From Boswellia sacra (taxonomy: Eukaryota > Streptophyta > Magnoliopsida > Sapindales > Burseraceae), in contig SNVD02008806.1 in the NCBI GenBank assembly GCA_013180625.2, positions 285,495 to 349,494 of the forward strand: a stretch of 64,000 bases of DNA, in the 5' to 3' direction. This document shows positions 12,553 through 23,251 of the stretch, in pieces. Each line of letters starts with the position of its first letter. Within the stretch, counting starts at the first letter, position 1. The position numbers and the translations under genes were made by a program. Below the pieces are notes generated by a model. That model was not told where the DNA came from. It was given only the letters and a program-made list of their open reading frames with translations, and did not search any database.

Positions 12553-14436
12553 ATGAGTCACGAATCCCAACACTCAACCTCCTTAGAGGTTGACGAAGAA
12601 ATCGAGGTTGAAGCGCCTCCCCGACGCCGAAGGGTAATTGATACGGGGAGAGCTTTAGTGATATCCTCTGGGGTGGGGCCTAACCTCAGGCAACCCCGAC
12701 TTCCACTTAGAAGACCGAGGAAGGGCAAGATGAATCGGTTAACTATCATGGAACATACCATGCGGAATTTCAGTGAACAGATGAATTGTATGGTGACTGT
12801 ATTCAACCAAGCATTTGGACAAAGTGCTCAGCAGGCTCCTAATACTACTGGGAATAACCCAATGAGTGCCATGGTAGTACCAAATGTCCAGACGGATATT
12901 GGTGGACGCCCTGATTTAGTCGCCCAGACTACTAGATTACCTCGCCATCAGGTCATTCAACCAAATCTTCCCCATCCTATTGTCCAAGGAGGGGATGGGC
13001 GTCCACAGATTCCCTCTCTCTCGCATATCATATCCGAACAACAGTTAGCAGCAGTAGACCTTCGACACTCTCTGAACAAGAAATGCCATACAAGCGTTGA
13101 ACAGATACCAAGGGGAAGTAATGTCGATCAACCCGCCTATTCTTATCATGGTCCATATGCTCCAGGGCGTAATTATCAATCCAAAAGAAATCGCCCCAGC
13201 TCACCACCCAGAGTTAAGAAGCATCGCCCAGATGTTGCCCCAATGGATGTCTCGGAGGAGGGGACATCAGACAATCATTATGCGGAGTTCAAGCGGGAAA
13301 TGGATGAAAAAATCCATAAACTGGAGAGGTTGATTAAGCGTTCAGGAGGAGAAGAAGATGGTCGTCCGCAATGGGAGTCACCCTTTGCTGAAGATATTTT
13401 AAGGGAAAGATACCCATACGGATTCCGGATGCCGCCACTCGAGCTTTACCAAGGGACAACGGACCCCCGAGAGCATTTAGACTCTTTTATTTCTCATATG
13501 GAGATACAAGGGGTCTCAGGGGGAATCATGTGCAAAACTTTTTCTCTTACCCTTGGAGGATCAGCTAAGCAATGGTATAGAAGGCTACCAGCTGCATCTA
13601 TCTCCAGCTTTGACGAGCTTGCCCGTAGCTTTCTCACACATTTTAGCAACATGAAAACGAGAAGTCGACCAGCGCAGAGCCTTCTTTCAATCAAGCAGGG
13701 TCGTAATGAATCCCTCCGTGCATTTTTGGACAAATATCAGCGGGAGGTTGCCCGAGTGGATCTATTTCATGATGGTTACGCTATGCAAGGCCTGGTTCAA
13801 GGAATCAGAGGGGAGCTCCCTCTAGCATGGGAATTCTCCGTCAACCTCCCACGTACGTATTAAGAAGCATTAGCAAGGGTCTCTAGCCATGCTAATGCAG
13901 AGGAAATTTTTCAAGCAAATTACCCCGGGCAAACTCCGGTGGTACCTAATTCCTTCCGTACAGATAAAAGATTGTATGATAATCATAGAGGAGAACCTTA
14001 TGATAGAAATCGTAGATCAGCTCCGGATCGACGCTTTGCGCAAGACACAGTCAGAAATGATCGCTTTCTGTTAAAAGGGTCATCCACCCGACCCCGCCAA
14101 GAGCATCATGACCAACCTCAGGAGGAGCAGCGTACATTCACGTTGCTTACTATGCCACAGCAGGATATTCTAAAGGAAATCAAGGATAAAGGTCTGCTGA
14201 AAGAACCTGCCCCCTTACGGTCGAATCCAAAAACAAGAGACAAGAGAAAGTATTGTTATTTTCACCAGGCTCATGGTCATAATACTGCAGACTGCTTCGA
14301 ATTAAGGAGATAAATCGAAGGTCTTATCAAGGATGGCTAGCTACAGGAATACATTTATTGGCCCCTTGAACCATCCAACAAAAATAACAAAGGAAAGGAA
14401 CCGTTAGAAGAAGTAGCCACAATCTTTGGGGGAGTA
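12553..14436 (+). pseudogene. gag region of the Tat element, three in-frame stops
   Basis: An ATG at 12553 opens a 436-residue frame. Its last 160 residues hold the retrotransposon gag (capsid) domain: YQGTTDPREHLDSFISHM, then AKQWYRRLPAASISSFDEL, then SLRAFLDKYQREVARV. The same frame continues after stops at 13861-13863, 14311-14313 and 14338-14340. Between the stops it codes for a basic linker and a zinc-knuckle-like motif of the Tat style (YCYFHQAHGHNTADC, about 14,250-14,295). All parts lie in the pol frame, so gag and pol were a single polyprotein. As it stands it cannot give full-length Gag-Pol without readthrough. Confidence 0.88.
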
Positions 14437-17400
14437 GTGGCTGGTTCGAGCTCCCAAGCTCGGAGGCACCTGGCTAGGCAGGCAAGATACGACCTCCCTC
14501 ACCACGACGTCAACCTGACAGCCTCCACCAATGTAGAAGATCATGATGTTATCTCCTTTTCATCACAAGATGCGCAGGGTATCCATCATCCACATTGTGA
14601 TGCCTTGGTCCTCATAGTTATCGTGGCCAATAAGAGGCTACGGAGAGTGTTGATTGACAACGGAAGCTCGGCTGACATAATGTCGTTGGATGCATTCGAC
14701 AGATTGGGTCTCAACCGTAGAGATATGAGAGGCATCCAAACTTCTCTGATGGGATTCGCTGGAGGAAAGGTTATTCCCGAAGGAATAATCTCGTTACCTG
14801 TAACCTTGGGAGAAGGTTCCCTGCAGACAACCAGGATGGTAAATTTTCTCGTGGTAGATCATCCGGGAGTGTATAACGCCATCCTTGGTCGGCCGTCACT
14901 CTATGACTTCAAGGCCGTGATGGGTGTTTATCATCATGTCCTAAAATTTCCAACACCCTCAGGGATAGGAGAAGTAAGAGGTGAACAACGAACTTCTCGG
15001 GAATGCTACAACATGGCTTTCAAAGAGAAGGCGCATAAGCTATGGATGATTCGTGGAGAGCCTTCCGAGGGGAGGGAAAGTTTGGACCCACGAGATCAAG
15101 AGAAAGGAGAGGCTGTAGCTCCAATAGAAGGGATGGATGACGTTCCTGTTTGCTTGAATGATCCGGAGAAGACGGTGAAGGTAGGTGAGAACCTTCCTCC
15201 ACCAATCAAGGATAGGTTGATTGGTTTCCTGCGGGAGTACAGCAACGTTTTTGCATGGTCTCACGAAGACATGCCCGACATAGACCCAAATATAGCTATC
15301 CATCGCCTTAATGTCAATCCTAGAGCTCAACCCGTCCGACAAAAGAGGAGGCACCAAGCCTCAGAGCGTTCAGAGGGGATTGCCTTAGAAGTGAGTAAAC
15401 TCTTGATAAGTGGAATCATTCGGGAGGTAAACTACCCCGAATGGCTCTATAATGTTGTGTTGGTGAAAAAAGCCAATGGAAAGTGGTGTGTCTGCATCGA
15501 CTTTAAAGACTTGAACAAGCATTGTCCAAAAGACAGCTTCCCGCTGCCCAGGATAGATCAATTAGTTGATGCCACAGCTGGCCACCAACTGCTAAGCTTC
15601 ATGGATGCTTATTCTGGTTATAACCAGATTCCCATGTATTCAAAGGATGAAGAAAAAATAGCCTTCATCACTGATAGAGGGTTATACTGTTACCGGATGA
15701 TGCCGTTCGGATTAAAAAATGCTGGAGCAACTTATCAACGGTTGGTAAACTCCATGTTTGCTCCTCTTCTAGGAAAGACAATGGAAGTTTATGTGGATGA
15801 TATGCTCACCAAAAACATGGACGCAAGATCCCACGTAGACGACCTCCGAACAACTTTTGACATCCTCCGGAAGCATGATATGAAGCTGAACCCCACCAAA
15901 TGTGCTTTTGGAGTATCCTCTGGGAAGTTCTTGGGATTCATTGTCATCCAAAGGGGGATAGAGGCCAATCCTGAAAAAATCCAAGCACTTATGCGGCTGG
16001 AGTCTCCCAAAACTCCAAAGGATATACAAGTCCTCACTGGACGACTGGCCGTCTTGAATCGCTTTATATCTAGGGCGACTGACAAATGTCACCCTTTCTT
16101 CAAAGCGTTGAGGAAGTGCAATCAGTTTGAATGGACAAGTGAGTGTGAGAATGCATTCCTACAGCTGAAAAAGTACTTAGGTTCTCCTCCTCTCCTCTCC
16201 AAACCAGTTTTGGGGGAACCACTTTTTCTGTATCTAGCAGTCTCAGCATGCGCAGTAAGTGCAGCTCTTGTCCGTGAGGATCATGGAATTCAGAGGCCAG
16301 TCTATTATGTGAGTGAGGCGTTGACTGAAGTTGAAGGTAGATACCCTCCTATGGAGAAGCTGGCTCTCGCCCTAGTTGTTGCAGCACGAAAGCTTCGCCC
16401 GTATTTTCAAGCACATACTGTCATGGTCCCAACTGACTACCCTTTGCGACAGATACTCTATCGTCCAGAGCTTTCTGGAAGACTTGTCAAGTGGTCCATT
16501 GAGTTGGGAGAATTTGACGTACATTATGTTGCAAGACCATCAATCAAAGGGCAGGCAATCGCTGATTTCATTGCTGAATTTTCAAGTGGTATAGATAAGG
16601 AGGATGAAGAAACCAGTACAGGGTCACATGACCAACCAATGCCCGTGGGAATTGACCCACAGAAGGCATGGATCTTATTCGTGGATGGGTCATCTAATAA
16701 GGTCGGTAGTGGAGCTGGCTTGATCCTGTCAACCCCGAATGGAGTAGAGGTAGTTGTGGCACTACGTTTCAACTTTAAAGCCACAAATAATGTCGCGGAG
16801 TACGAAGCTCTCCTTGGAGGACTTAGGCTGGCAGTTGCCTTGGGGGTGGGAGAGATCATCATCCACAGCGATTCCCAACTTGTGGTTAACCACATCCGGG
16901 GAGATTATCAGGCAAAAGGCCCTACCATGATAGCTTACTTGGGTAGAGTTAACTCCCTCCTGCGCGGTTTTAAAGGGTTTGACATCGTAAGAGTCCCAAG
17001 GGTGGAGAATTCGAAGGCTGACAGTCTAGCCAGAATTGCTTCAGGAATAGACCCCCTTCTACCGACCGCCTATCACATGGTCGTTCTGGAATCTCCAAGC
17101 ATATCACAACATGAGTTTCCGCCAGAAAAGACAATGACCATTAATGGTAACCCTTGCTGGATGGACCCTATCATAAAGTTCTTAGAAACGGGGGAACTTC
17201 CAGCTAACCGCAATGAAGCAATCAAGATAAGAGGGAGAGCGTCAAGGTACACTATGGTCAATGGTGTTCTTTACAAAAGAGGGTTCAGCCTTCCTCTTTT
17301 AAAATGTCTTCGCCCAGAAGAAGCTGATTATGTTCTCAGAGAAATCCACGAGGGGATATGTGGTAACCATTCTGGTGGTCGGTCTCTAGCTCATAAGTGT

Positions 17401-18393
17401 ATCAGGCAAGGATACTATTGGCCAACCATGAAGAATGATGCTAAGACAATCTCAGCTAGGTGCCACAAATGTCAAAGATTTGCCAACATTCCAAGGAAAG
17501 CTCCCGAAAACCTGACTCCAATGACAGCCCTATGGCTGTTCGCCCAATGGGGACTTGACCTCATTGGACCTCTTCCAATGGGTAAAGGTCAAGTTAAATA
17601 TGCTGTTGTGGCAATTGACTACTTCACTAAGTGGGCAGAAGCTGAGCCCCTCGCGTCGATTACTGAAAGGAAGACCACGGACTTCGTACGGAAGTCAATT
17701 GTCTATAGGTTTGGTATCCCTCATACCATCATTACGGACAATGGCAAACAATTCGACAACTCCAACTTCAGGAACTTCTGTAAGGAGCTGAACATCTCTT
17801 TGTGCTTTTCATCCCCAGCTCATCCTCAAGCAAACGGTCAGGTGGAGGCTGTTAACAAAACCATTAAACACCTCCTCAAGACCAAATTAGATGCTAGGAA
17901 GGGTGCATGGCCAGAAGAGCTTCCACAAGTGCTTTGGGCATACCGAACCACTGTCCATACAGCAACAGGAGCAACCCCATACTCCTTGGCATTTGGATCG
18001 GAAGCAGTCATACCGGTTGAAATTGGCCTTCCGTCACCTCGTACTGAGGGATATGACGAAGAGCTTAATCATAGAAGCCTTCAACTCAACCTAGATCTTC
18101 TTGAGGAGGAAAGGGATCTCGCTAGTGTCAAGGTTGCTGCTTACCAAGAGAGGGTTGCTCGATATTTCAACTCTAAGGTTAAGCGCCGGTCTTTCCAAGT
18201 GGGAGACTTGGTCTTGAGGCAAGTACTACAAAGTATCCGAGATCCTACTGATGGAACACTAGGGCCCAACTGGGAGGGTCCGTATCAAGTCAAAGCAGTC
18301 ATCCGACCAGGCACCTACAGACTGGTCACCATGGATGGGAGGTCGCTCCGTCATCCATGGAATATTGAGCACTTGAAGAAATACTACCAGTAA
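14341..18393 (+). CDS. pol of the Tat element (protease, RT, two RNase H, integrase)
   Basis: The frame is open from the stop at 14338 to the TAA ending at 18393; residues below count from the GTG at 14437 (1,318 aa). The protease shows VLIDNGSSADIM (Asp near 74). The RT has the core VYVDDM (Asp-Asp at about 454-455) and MPFGLKNAGATYQ. A first RNase H follows the RT. A second, archaeal-type RNase H has FVDGSS, NNVAEYEALLGGL and HSDSQLVVN. The integrase has an H-H-C-C finger ending CHKCQRF and DDE residues at about 1041, 1101 and 1137 (GLDLIGP, TDNGKQF, GQVEA), with the standard 35-residue D-E spacing. All visible catalytic residues are present, unlike the broken gag upstream. Confidence 0.95.
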   Translation, partial: LQEYIYWPLEPSNKNNKGKEPLEEVATIFGGVVAGSSSQARRHLARQARYDLPHHDVNLTASTNVEDHDVISFSSQDAQGIHHPHCDALVLIVIVANKRLRRVLIDNGSSADIMSLDAFDRLGLNRRDMRGIQTSLMGFAGGKVIPEGIISLPVTLGEGSLQTTRMVNFLVVDHPGVYNAILGRPSLYDFKAVMGVYHHVLKFPTPSGIGEVRGEQRTSRECYNMAFKEKAHKLWMIRGEPSEGRESLDPRDQEKGEAVAPIEGMDDVPVCLNDPEKTVKVGENLPPPIKDRLIGFLREYSNVFAWSHEDMPDIDPNIAIHRLNVNPRAQPVRQKRRHQASERSEGIALEVSKLLISGIIREVNYPEWLYNVVLVKKANGKWCVCIDFKDLNKHCPKDSFPLPRIDQLVDATAGHQLLSFMDAYSGYNQIPMYSKDEEKIAFITDRGLYCYRMMPFGLKNAGATYQRLVNSMFAPLLGKTMEVYVDDMLTKNMDARSHVDDLRTTFDILRKHDMKLNPTKCAFGVSSGKFLGFIVIQRGIEANPEKIQALMRLESPKTPKDIQVLTGRLAVLNRFISRATDKCHPFFKALRKCNQFEWTSECENAFLQLKKYLGSPPLLSKPVLGEPLFLYLAVSACAVSAALVREDHGIQRPVYYVSEALTEVEGRYPPMEKLALALVVAARKLRPYFQAHTVMVPTDYPLRQILYRPELSGRLVKWSIELGEFDVHYVARPSIKGQAIADFIAEFSSGIDKEDEETSTGSHDQPMPVGIDPQKAWILFVDGSSNKVGSGAGLILSTPNGVEVVVALRFNFKATNNVAEYEALLGGLRLAVALGVGEIIIHSDSQLVVNHIRGDYQAKGPTMIAYLGRVNSLLRGFKGFDIVRVPRVENSKADSLARIASGIDPLLPTAYHMVVLESPSISQHEFPPEKTMTINGNPCWMDPIIKFLETGELPANRNEAIKIRGRASRYTMVNGVLYKRGFSLPLLKCLRPEEADYVLREIHEGICGNHSGGRSLAHKCIRQGYYWPTMKNDAKTISARCHKCQRFANIPRKAPENLTPMTALWLFAQWGLDLIGPLPMGKGQVKYAVVAIDYFTKWAEAEPLASITERKTTDFVRKSIVYRFGIPHTIITDNGKQFDNSNFRNFCKELNISLCFSSPAHPQANGQVEAVNKTIKHLLKTKLDARKGAWPEELPQVLWAYRTTVHTATGATPYSLAFGSEAVIPVEIGLPSPRTEGYDEELNHRSLQLNLDLLEEERDLASVKVAAYQERVARYFNSKVKRRSFQVGDLVLRQVLQSIRDPTDGTLGPNWEGPYQVKAVIRPGTYRLVTMDGRSLRHPWNIEHLKKYYQ

Positions 18394-18727
18394 TCTCTCT
18401 ATATGTGCAGTAACTCCGCCCAGGAGCTTATGCATGTGTAACAACTCCCATGGGGAGACCAATAAAGAGATTGTCAATAAAAGTGTTCATTTTATTCAGA
18501 ATTCTTGTGAATATACCTCCGTAGAGCACATGTGTGGCCAAATTGCAATAAGATGGAAAAAGTAAAAGAATACTGCACCAGAAAAAATTCTTAAGTTCTT
18601 GGAGTGCTTATTATTTCAAAATTGGTCAAGGAGTGCCATACATATAGTCCAAGTAAAGACAACTCCTCACCTATAACATTGAATTGAAAGCAAAGACAAT
18701 AAAAGGTAAAATCAATTCCAATTAAAT

Positions 18728-21000
18728 CTAAGAAGTGGCCTCATCATCTCCTTCTTCGTCTGAAGATGATGAAGTAGAGTCGCCTTGCTTGGCCTCCCAG
18801 GCTGCTATGTCCAATGTCGACTCATAATCCTCATCTTTAAGGATGAGGCGGCGGAATTGCTCGGGATCGGAGTCTGCTGTAGGGATAGACTCTTCCACCA
18901 AGTTTAACTCCTCGGCTATGGGTGACTGGTCAATCTCTGGGTGACGGTCATGGAATCATCTACGCACCCCATTGACTCCCTCAATATAGGAGCGTTCCAT
19001 AGCTTGCTGGTAGACACGACCCCTACGGAAGCGAGCGACTGCTTTGTCAACCCCACTTTGCTCAGCAGCAGCTCTCTCTCGAAGCCCTCTGCCAAAGTCA
19101 TTGGGCCTCTTATGCTGGATAGCTGCCTCCTTCTTGGCTTCGGACAAGTCCGCCTTCATTCTGCCCATCTGTTCCTTCATCTCTGCCATTCTTCTTTCCG
19201 TTTCGGTTAAGTTGTCAAGGCAGACTAGATGCTTCGCCTTCCAGTCGTCAACCTCAGAAGTGAGATGGTTAACCTCCTTGAGGAGGTTGGTATTGGTAGA
19301 CTCTCCTTGAGCTAAGGGTCCTGTTGCCTACAGAGAGAAAGGCAAAGAGAGGGAAGGAGTTAAGGCATGACTTTCAAAGTATAAAGAAAAAAAAGGAAGA
19401 AAGGGTCTCAGTAAAGCTTAACCTGAAGGATGATGCCCATCCCGACGGCGATCGCATCAAAGTATGTGAGTTTTACACTTTCTGGAAAGACATTGGTAGG
19501 CATGAGGCGTGCAGCATTTTGAGACAATTCCCGAAGGTAGTCTCCACATGTTGAGCCACTCTGAAAGCCCGTACTGTCAAAGGTAAAACGCTTGGGTAGC
19601 TGAGAGGCTGAGGGTAACCTGCTCCCAGTAGGCTGAGAGGCTGCCACTTCACCCGCAGGCTGAACGGAGGTTGACCTATCAGGAACCGGCTTCCGTACAG
19701 GAGTCTCCTTGTGACCATTGGCTTTCCTCTTTGAAGGTCTAAGAGTTGGGGGACTTCCGCTCCGTTTCTTCTGGGAAGAATTAGGTTTGTCATGGGTGAA
19801 GGGCTTAAGCGGCATCTTGGCTACAAGTTGAGCGAACTGCTTCTTGGTAGGATGTAAAGGAAATAGTCCTGCGCGAAGATAAAACTGGTAAGACAACAAG
19901 CACATGTTTGATAAAGTAAGATCAGAAAGTAACGATCAAGTTTACCTTCCGGAGGAATTGGAGGTGATAAGCCAAGACGAGCCAATTGCTCCCGATCAGT
20001 GAGGTTGTTCACGTTCTTCGAGTCCACGGGTAACTTGAGCACCATTTGCAAGTCGTCTCTCTCTTTCTGAGATAACAGCGGCCGTTTGGTCCAAGGAGCT
20101 GCATTAATAAAAAAAATGTGTGTCAGTTGATCAAGAGTTGTTATAACAACGGCAGATAGGGTGTCATTATAATAGGGTACCACAAACACCAAAACGCCTC
20201 CTGATCTTCAACTTCTCCCCCTTTGGACGAGCACCTTCTTGGTACTTCCAACCGCCACCACACCAGAATTGCTTATACTTCCATTCGTTCACATGGGAGG
20301 GAATGCCAAAAAGGCGGTTGGGGTCATTCGTCTTCCCTCGCTGGGATATATAGTAGTAACCCGTCTTCTCACCATTCGGTGGGTGAATAGTAAAAATATG
20401 CTTAACATGGTTGGTGGTAGGGTCACCAAGGCCGGCCCTTCTGAATAAACTTTGGAAAGCTATCAGAAGCCTCCACCCATTGGCCAACAGTTGGGTAGGA
20501 GCGATGCCCATAGCATCGAGTATACGGCGAACATAGTTATCAAAGGGCACCCGGAGACCAGCTCTCAATAGCTCTAGGCTCAAACCAATGACACCTCGTG
20601 GTGGCCTACTCCACCGATCACCCTTCCTTGGAAGAAATAGGATGACTGAAGCCGGAATAAGGAAGTGGGCTCTATATATCTTTAATCGATCGTCCGGGAG
20701 TTGATTATCAATATGGTCAGCCTCCCACCACTTTTCGACCTTCGGTTCACTATCTGAGGTAGCAGAGGACGACCAGTCGCTATCCCCTTCAGTGTCTACC
20801 ACCTTATGGTTGACGGAATTCTGTCCCAGCTCCCGATCCGGACCGGAGAAGTTTTGATAAAACTCGTTAACTTCTTTACGGTTGGTCGCCGGATCCTTGT
20901 CCTTGGAAGACTGGGTTTAATGACTCAATTCCCCCCGTAGTACTTTCACTGTGGTTTTAACTCTAACCATCTGCACAGTCAAAGAGGGGTCGTTAGTCAT
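18728..21000 (-). pseudogene. Antisense, intron-containing ORF in the 3' part of the Tat element (PF04195-like)
   Basis: On the minus strand four exons join in frame with GT-AG borders: 21000-20190, 20098-19946, 19868-19423 and 19327-18728, 2,010 nt in all. The first exon encodes a conserved-looking block (YRAHFLIPASVILFLPRKGD, then GLRVPFDNYVRRILDAMGIA, then NGWRLLIAFQSLFRRAG). I recognise this as the 'putative gypsy type transposon' family found antisense in Tat/Retand elements. Exon 3 is basic and Ser/Pro-rich. Exon 4 is a predicted coiled coil (RRMAEMKEQMGRMKADLSEA) followed by an acidic, serine-rich tail (TSSSSDEEGDDEATS). Two in-frame stops (20917-20919 and 18956-18958) mark this copy as decayed. 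Its function is unknown. Confidence 0.75.
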
Positions 21001-21067
21001 CAAACCAAGTCTACTGAGGGAAGGAAGAGGGAAGGAAGAGGTGAAAAAAAAAAAGCTGGGGGATTGT

Positions 21068-21520
21068 ATTGAAAGTCCGCGGAGGAAAAATTATTTAAGT
21101 TTGAAAGTCCACGGAAACGCCCCCGCGGAGGAAAAATTATTTAAGTTCGAAAATCCGCGGAAAAGCCTCCGCGGAGAAAAAATTATTTAGGTTTGAAAAT
21201 CAGCGAAAACACCCCCGCGGAGGAAAAATTATTTAAGTTTGAAAATCCGCGGAAACACCCCCACGGAGGAAAAATTATTCAAGTTTGAAATTTGACGAAA
21301 ACACCCCCACAGAGAAAAAATAAAGGTTTGAAATTTCGCAGAAACACCCCCGCGGAATAAAAATTGAAGTTTGAAATTTCGTGGAAACACCCCCGCGGAA
21401 TAAAAATTGAAGTTTGAAATTTCACAGAAACACCTCCACGAAATAAAAATGGAAGTTTGAAAATTTGCAGAAACACCCCCGCGGGAAAAAAATTAAAGCT
21501 TTGAAACTTTGCACAAACGC
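21068..21520. repeat. 43-46 bp minisatellite, about ten copies, inside the Tat element
   Basis: About ten head-to-tail units of the form GAAAnTCCGCGGAAACnCCC followed by CCGCGGAGGAAAAATTATTT. Early units are 46 bp and later ones shorten to about 43 bp as the AT-rich spacer changes from AAAATTATTT to AAAAATTGAAG. Each unit holds one or two CCGCGG-like palindromes. The array lies between the antisense ORF start (21000) and the TATA-like run at 21,533-21,543, so it would be the leader of an antisense transcript. Confidence 0.88.
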
Positions 21521-21532
21521 CCCTGTAACTAA

Positions 21533-21543
21533 TATATATAAAA
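21533..21543 (-). promoter_or_regulatory. TATA-like run, candidate antisense promoter
   Basis: TATATATAAA on the plus strand reads TTTATATATA on the minus strand, about 530 bp upstream of the antisense ATG at 21000. It lies between the GC-rich island (upstream in the antisense direction) and the minisatellite (downstream). The position suits a promoter for the antisense gene. No transcript evidence is available. Confidence 0.3.
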
Positions 21544-21589
21544 CTTTAAAATTTTACGGGGAGACCCCTACAGATTCACGTAACCCGCA

Positions 21590-22070
21590 TGCAAGGGTTA
21601 CGTGATTTCCCTTCGGCCTCCGGCCTCGCCGGTCGCCTACCTCTCCCCCTCGCCGGTCGCCGGCCTCTCCCCCTTGCCGGTCGCCCGCTTCTTCCTTGCA
21701 CCCAGCACGCCTCGCCCGCGACTCGCCCAGCACGCCTCGCCCGCCGCCCGCCTGCCTCTCCCTCTCGCCCGTTATGCAGCTCGCCTGATCCTTCCGCACG
21801 CCCAGCATGCGGTTCGCCTGGGTCTCCAGCATGGAGCGCCCAGCCTGAAGGCGAACATGCGCGCCCAGCTCGCCCAGGCGAGCTCGAGGAGAGCTCATGC
21901 GCGTCCAGCTCGCCCATGCAAGCTCTCGGAGCGCTCATGCGCGCCCAGCTCGCCCAGGCGAGCTCGCGGAGAGCTCATGCGCGTCCAGCTCGCCCATGCG
22001 AGCTCGAGGAGCGTTCATGCGCGCCCAGCTCGCGCAGGCATGCTACACGCAGCTCGCCCGCTCGTCCGTG
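21590..22070. repeat. GC-rich island with 30-bp and 40/80-bp tandem repeats
   Basis: A strikingly GC-rich block in an AT-rich window. At about 21,618-21,690 a unit of about 27-30 bp (CGCCGGTCGCC...CTCTCCCC) is repeated three times. From 21,856 five exact-length 40-bp units start CATGCGCG (21,856, 21,896, 21,936, 21,976 and 22,016). Odd units read CCCAGGCGAGCT and even units read CCCATGC(A/G)AGCT, so the true period is 80 bp. Long ORFs occur in three plus and two minus frames only because GC-rich DNA lacks stops; no protein is claimed. Confidence 0.85.
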
Positions 22071-22596
22071 CGAGTCGGCACTCCAACACACGTCCTCACC
22101 CTCCCTCCTTCACACCCGACAACTTGTTTCTTCTTCCTTCACACCCAAACACACAACGCATGGGTTGCTTCTACTTTCACACCCAAACCCGCAAGAAAAG
22201 TGGCACGCAAACACTTGCATGCTCTCACACATATCATGTACACACGTAGGGCATAATCCGTACAAGAATTTTTGCATTGAAAAACTAAACCTAATCCATG
22301 CATTCCAAAGTATATACAAAAAAAAAGAGTACTTACTTGTGGCGGTTGGAAAATTCTGGTTCAGATTGAAAAGTTCTGTTTGCTGGGGTCACTTGCACTG
22401 CTTGTCTCCCGGGTGCTCTCTCCTATTTTTGAGTAAACCCTACTCCCCAACACTTGTGTCTTATATAGAGCACCAATTTAGGGTTTAATGAATCACATCT
22501 TTGGGCTGGCCCCCTCAACACATTTAATTTATAGTCCAGAACAACTAAATAGTCCCTACGTCGACCCATTGGTCAACTTGGGCCTGGGGGGACTAC

Positions 22597-23062
22597 TGTT
22601 ATGGCCATAACAATATTGGGCCTCAATTATTTCTAATACAGTAAGCCCATTACTGTAGCCTATTATTTGGGCCCATTGTCTAGGTCTCACAATGACCCAT
22701 CCTGACTCAATTATCTCTAATACAGTAAGCCCATTACTATAGCTCATTATCTGGGCCCGTTATCCGGGTCCCACAATGGCCCATCCTGACTCCTATATAA
22801 ACCCTCCGGATTATTGCTCAAGGTATGCACACTTTTCTGAACTTATTCTCTCTCTAGATTTCCTTCGCTTTTGAGAGCTTCTCTCTCTAGGAAATTCTAC
22901 CAGAAAATTCTGGAGTGCCAGAAACTGACTTGAGCGTCGGAGGGTCTTCGCCGGCACCACCGCCGGTACCCCTGACTGTTTTCCTTTGCTTGCAGGACTG
23001 GACCCGACGTACGACCCGAGCTCCGACCCGCTTCCCGGCCGTCCGGAAATCGTGCATCAACA
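22597..23062 (+). repeat. 3' LTR of the Tat element
   Basis: Partner of the 5' LTR with the same U3 duplication and a TATA box at 22794-22801. It carries 13 extra bases after CTCATTATCT that partly repeat the neighbouring GGGCCC...GGGTCCC motif. The LTR ends at CA directly before the target duplication CCTAT. Confidence 0.93.
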
Positions 23063-23067
23063 CCTAT

Positions 23068-23243
23068 AGTATTATATTGACGTCGAAGGAACAAATTTAC
23101 AATAATATAATATTTAACAATAAGTCATAATAATATGTTTAAATCTCACAACATTGAATTAATAATATAATAAACGAAAAACCCTTGATATGAAATATAA
23201 AAAATTTATATATTTACTAATTTAAGAGATATATCTTGCCGTC
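23068..23243. other. Short spacer right of the Tat element
   Basis: AT-rich DNA between the Tat target duplication and the long-TIR element. Nothing recognisable. Confidence 0.5.
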
Positions 23244-23251
23244 TGTTTATT

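Larger units (their letters stand above)
12025..23062 (+). mobile_element. Full-length Ty3/gypsy retrotransposon, Tat-type
   Basis: The two LTRs (12025-12477 and 22597-23062) begin TGTTATGG and end ATCAACA. The target duplication CCTAT is perfect (12020-12024 and 23063-23067). Right after the 5' LTR is a primer-binding site TGGCGCCGT at 12480-12488, the Asp-type start used by many Tat/Athila elements. A G-rich tract just before 22597 serves as the polypurine tract. Order inside: gag, protease, RT, RNase H, a second archaeal-type RNase H, integrase, then a long 3' part with an antisense gene and tandem repeats. The dual RNase H and the antisense ORF support the Tat (Retand/Ogre) branch. By eye the LTRs differ by about 13 substitutions and one 13-bp indel, so the insertion is fairly recent. 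Confidence 0.96.

Noticed and set aside
15040..16895. Several 60-120 residue ORFs antisense to pol
   Set aside because: Shadows of the conserved pol frame, with no motif of their own. Unlike the 18.7-21.0 kb antisense gene they do not join by splice sites.
22110..22319. 69-residue minus-strand ORF before the 3' LTR
   Set aside because: No similarity to the antisense gene, and outside its predicted exons.
21589..22488. 299-residue and other long ORFs in the GC-rich island
   Set aside because: Overlapping long ORFs occur in three plus and two minus frames and mirror the tandem repeats. This is lack of stops in GC-rich DNA, not a protein.
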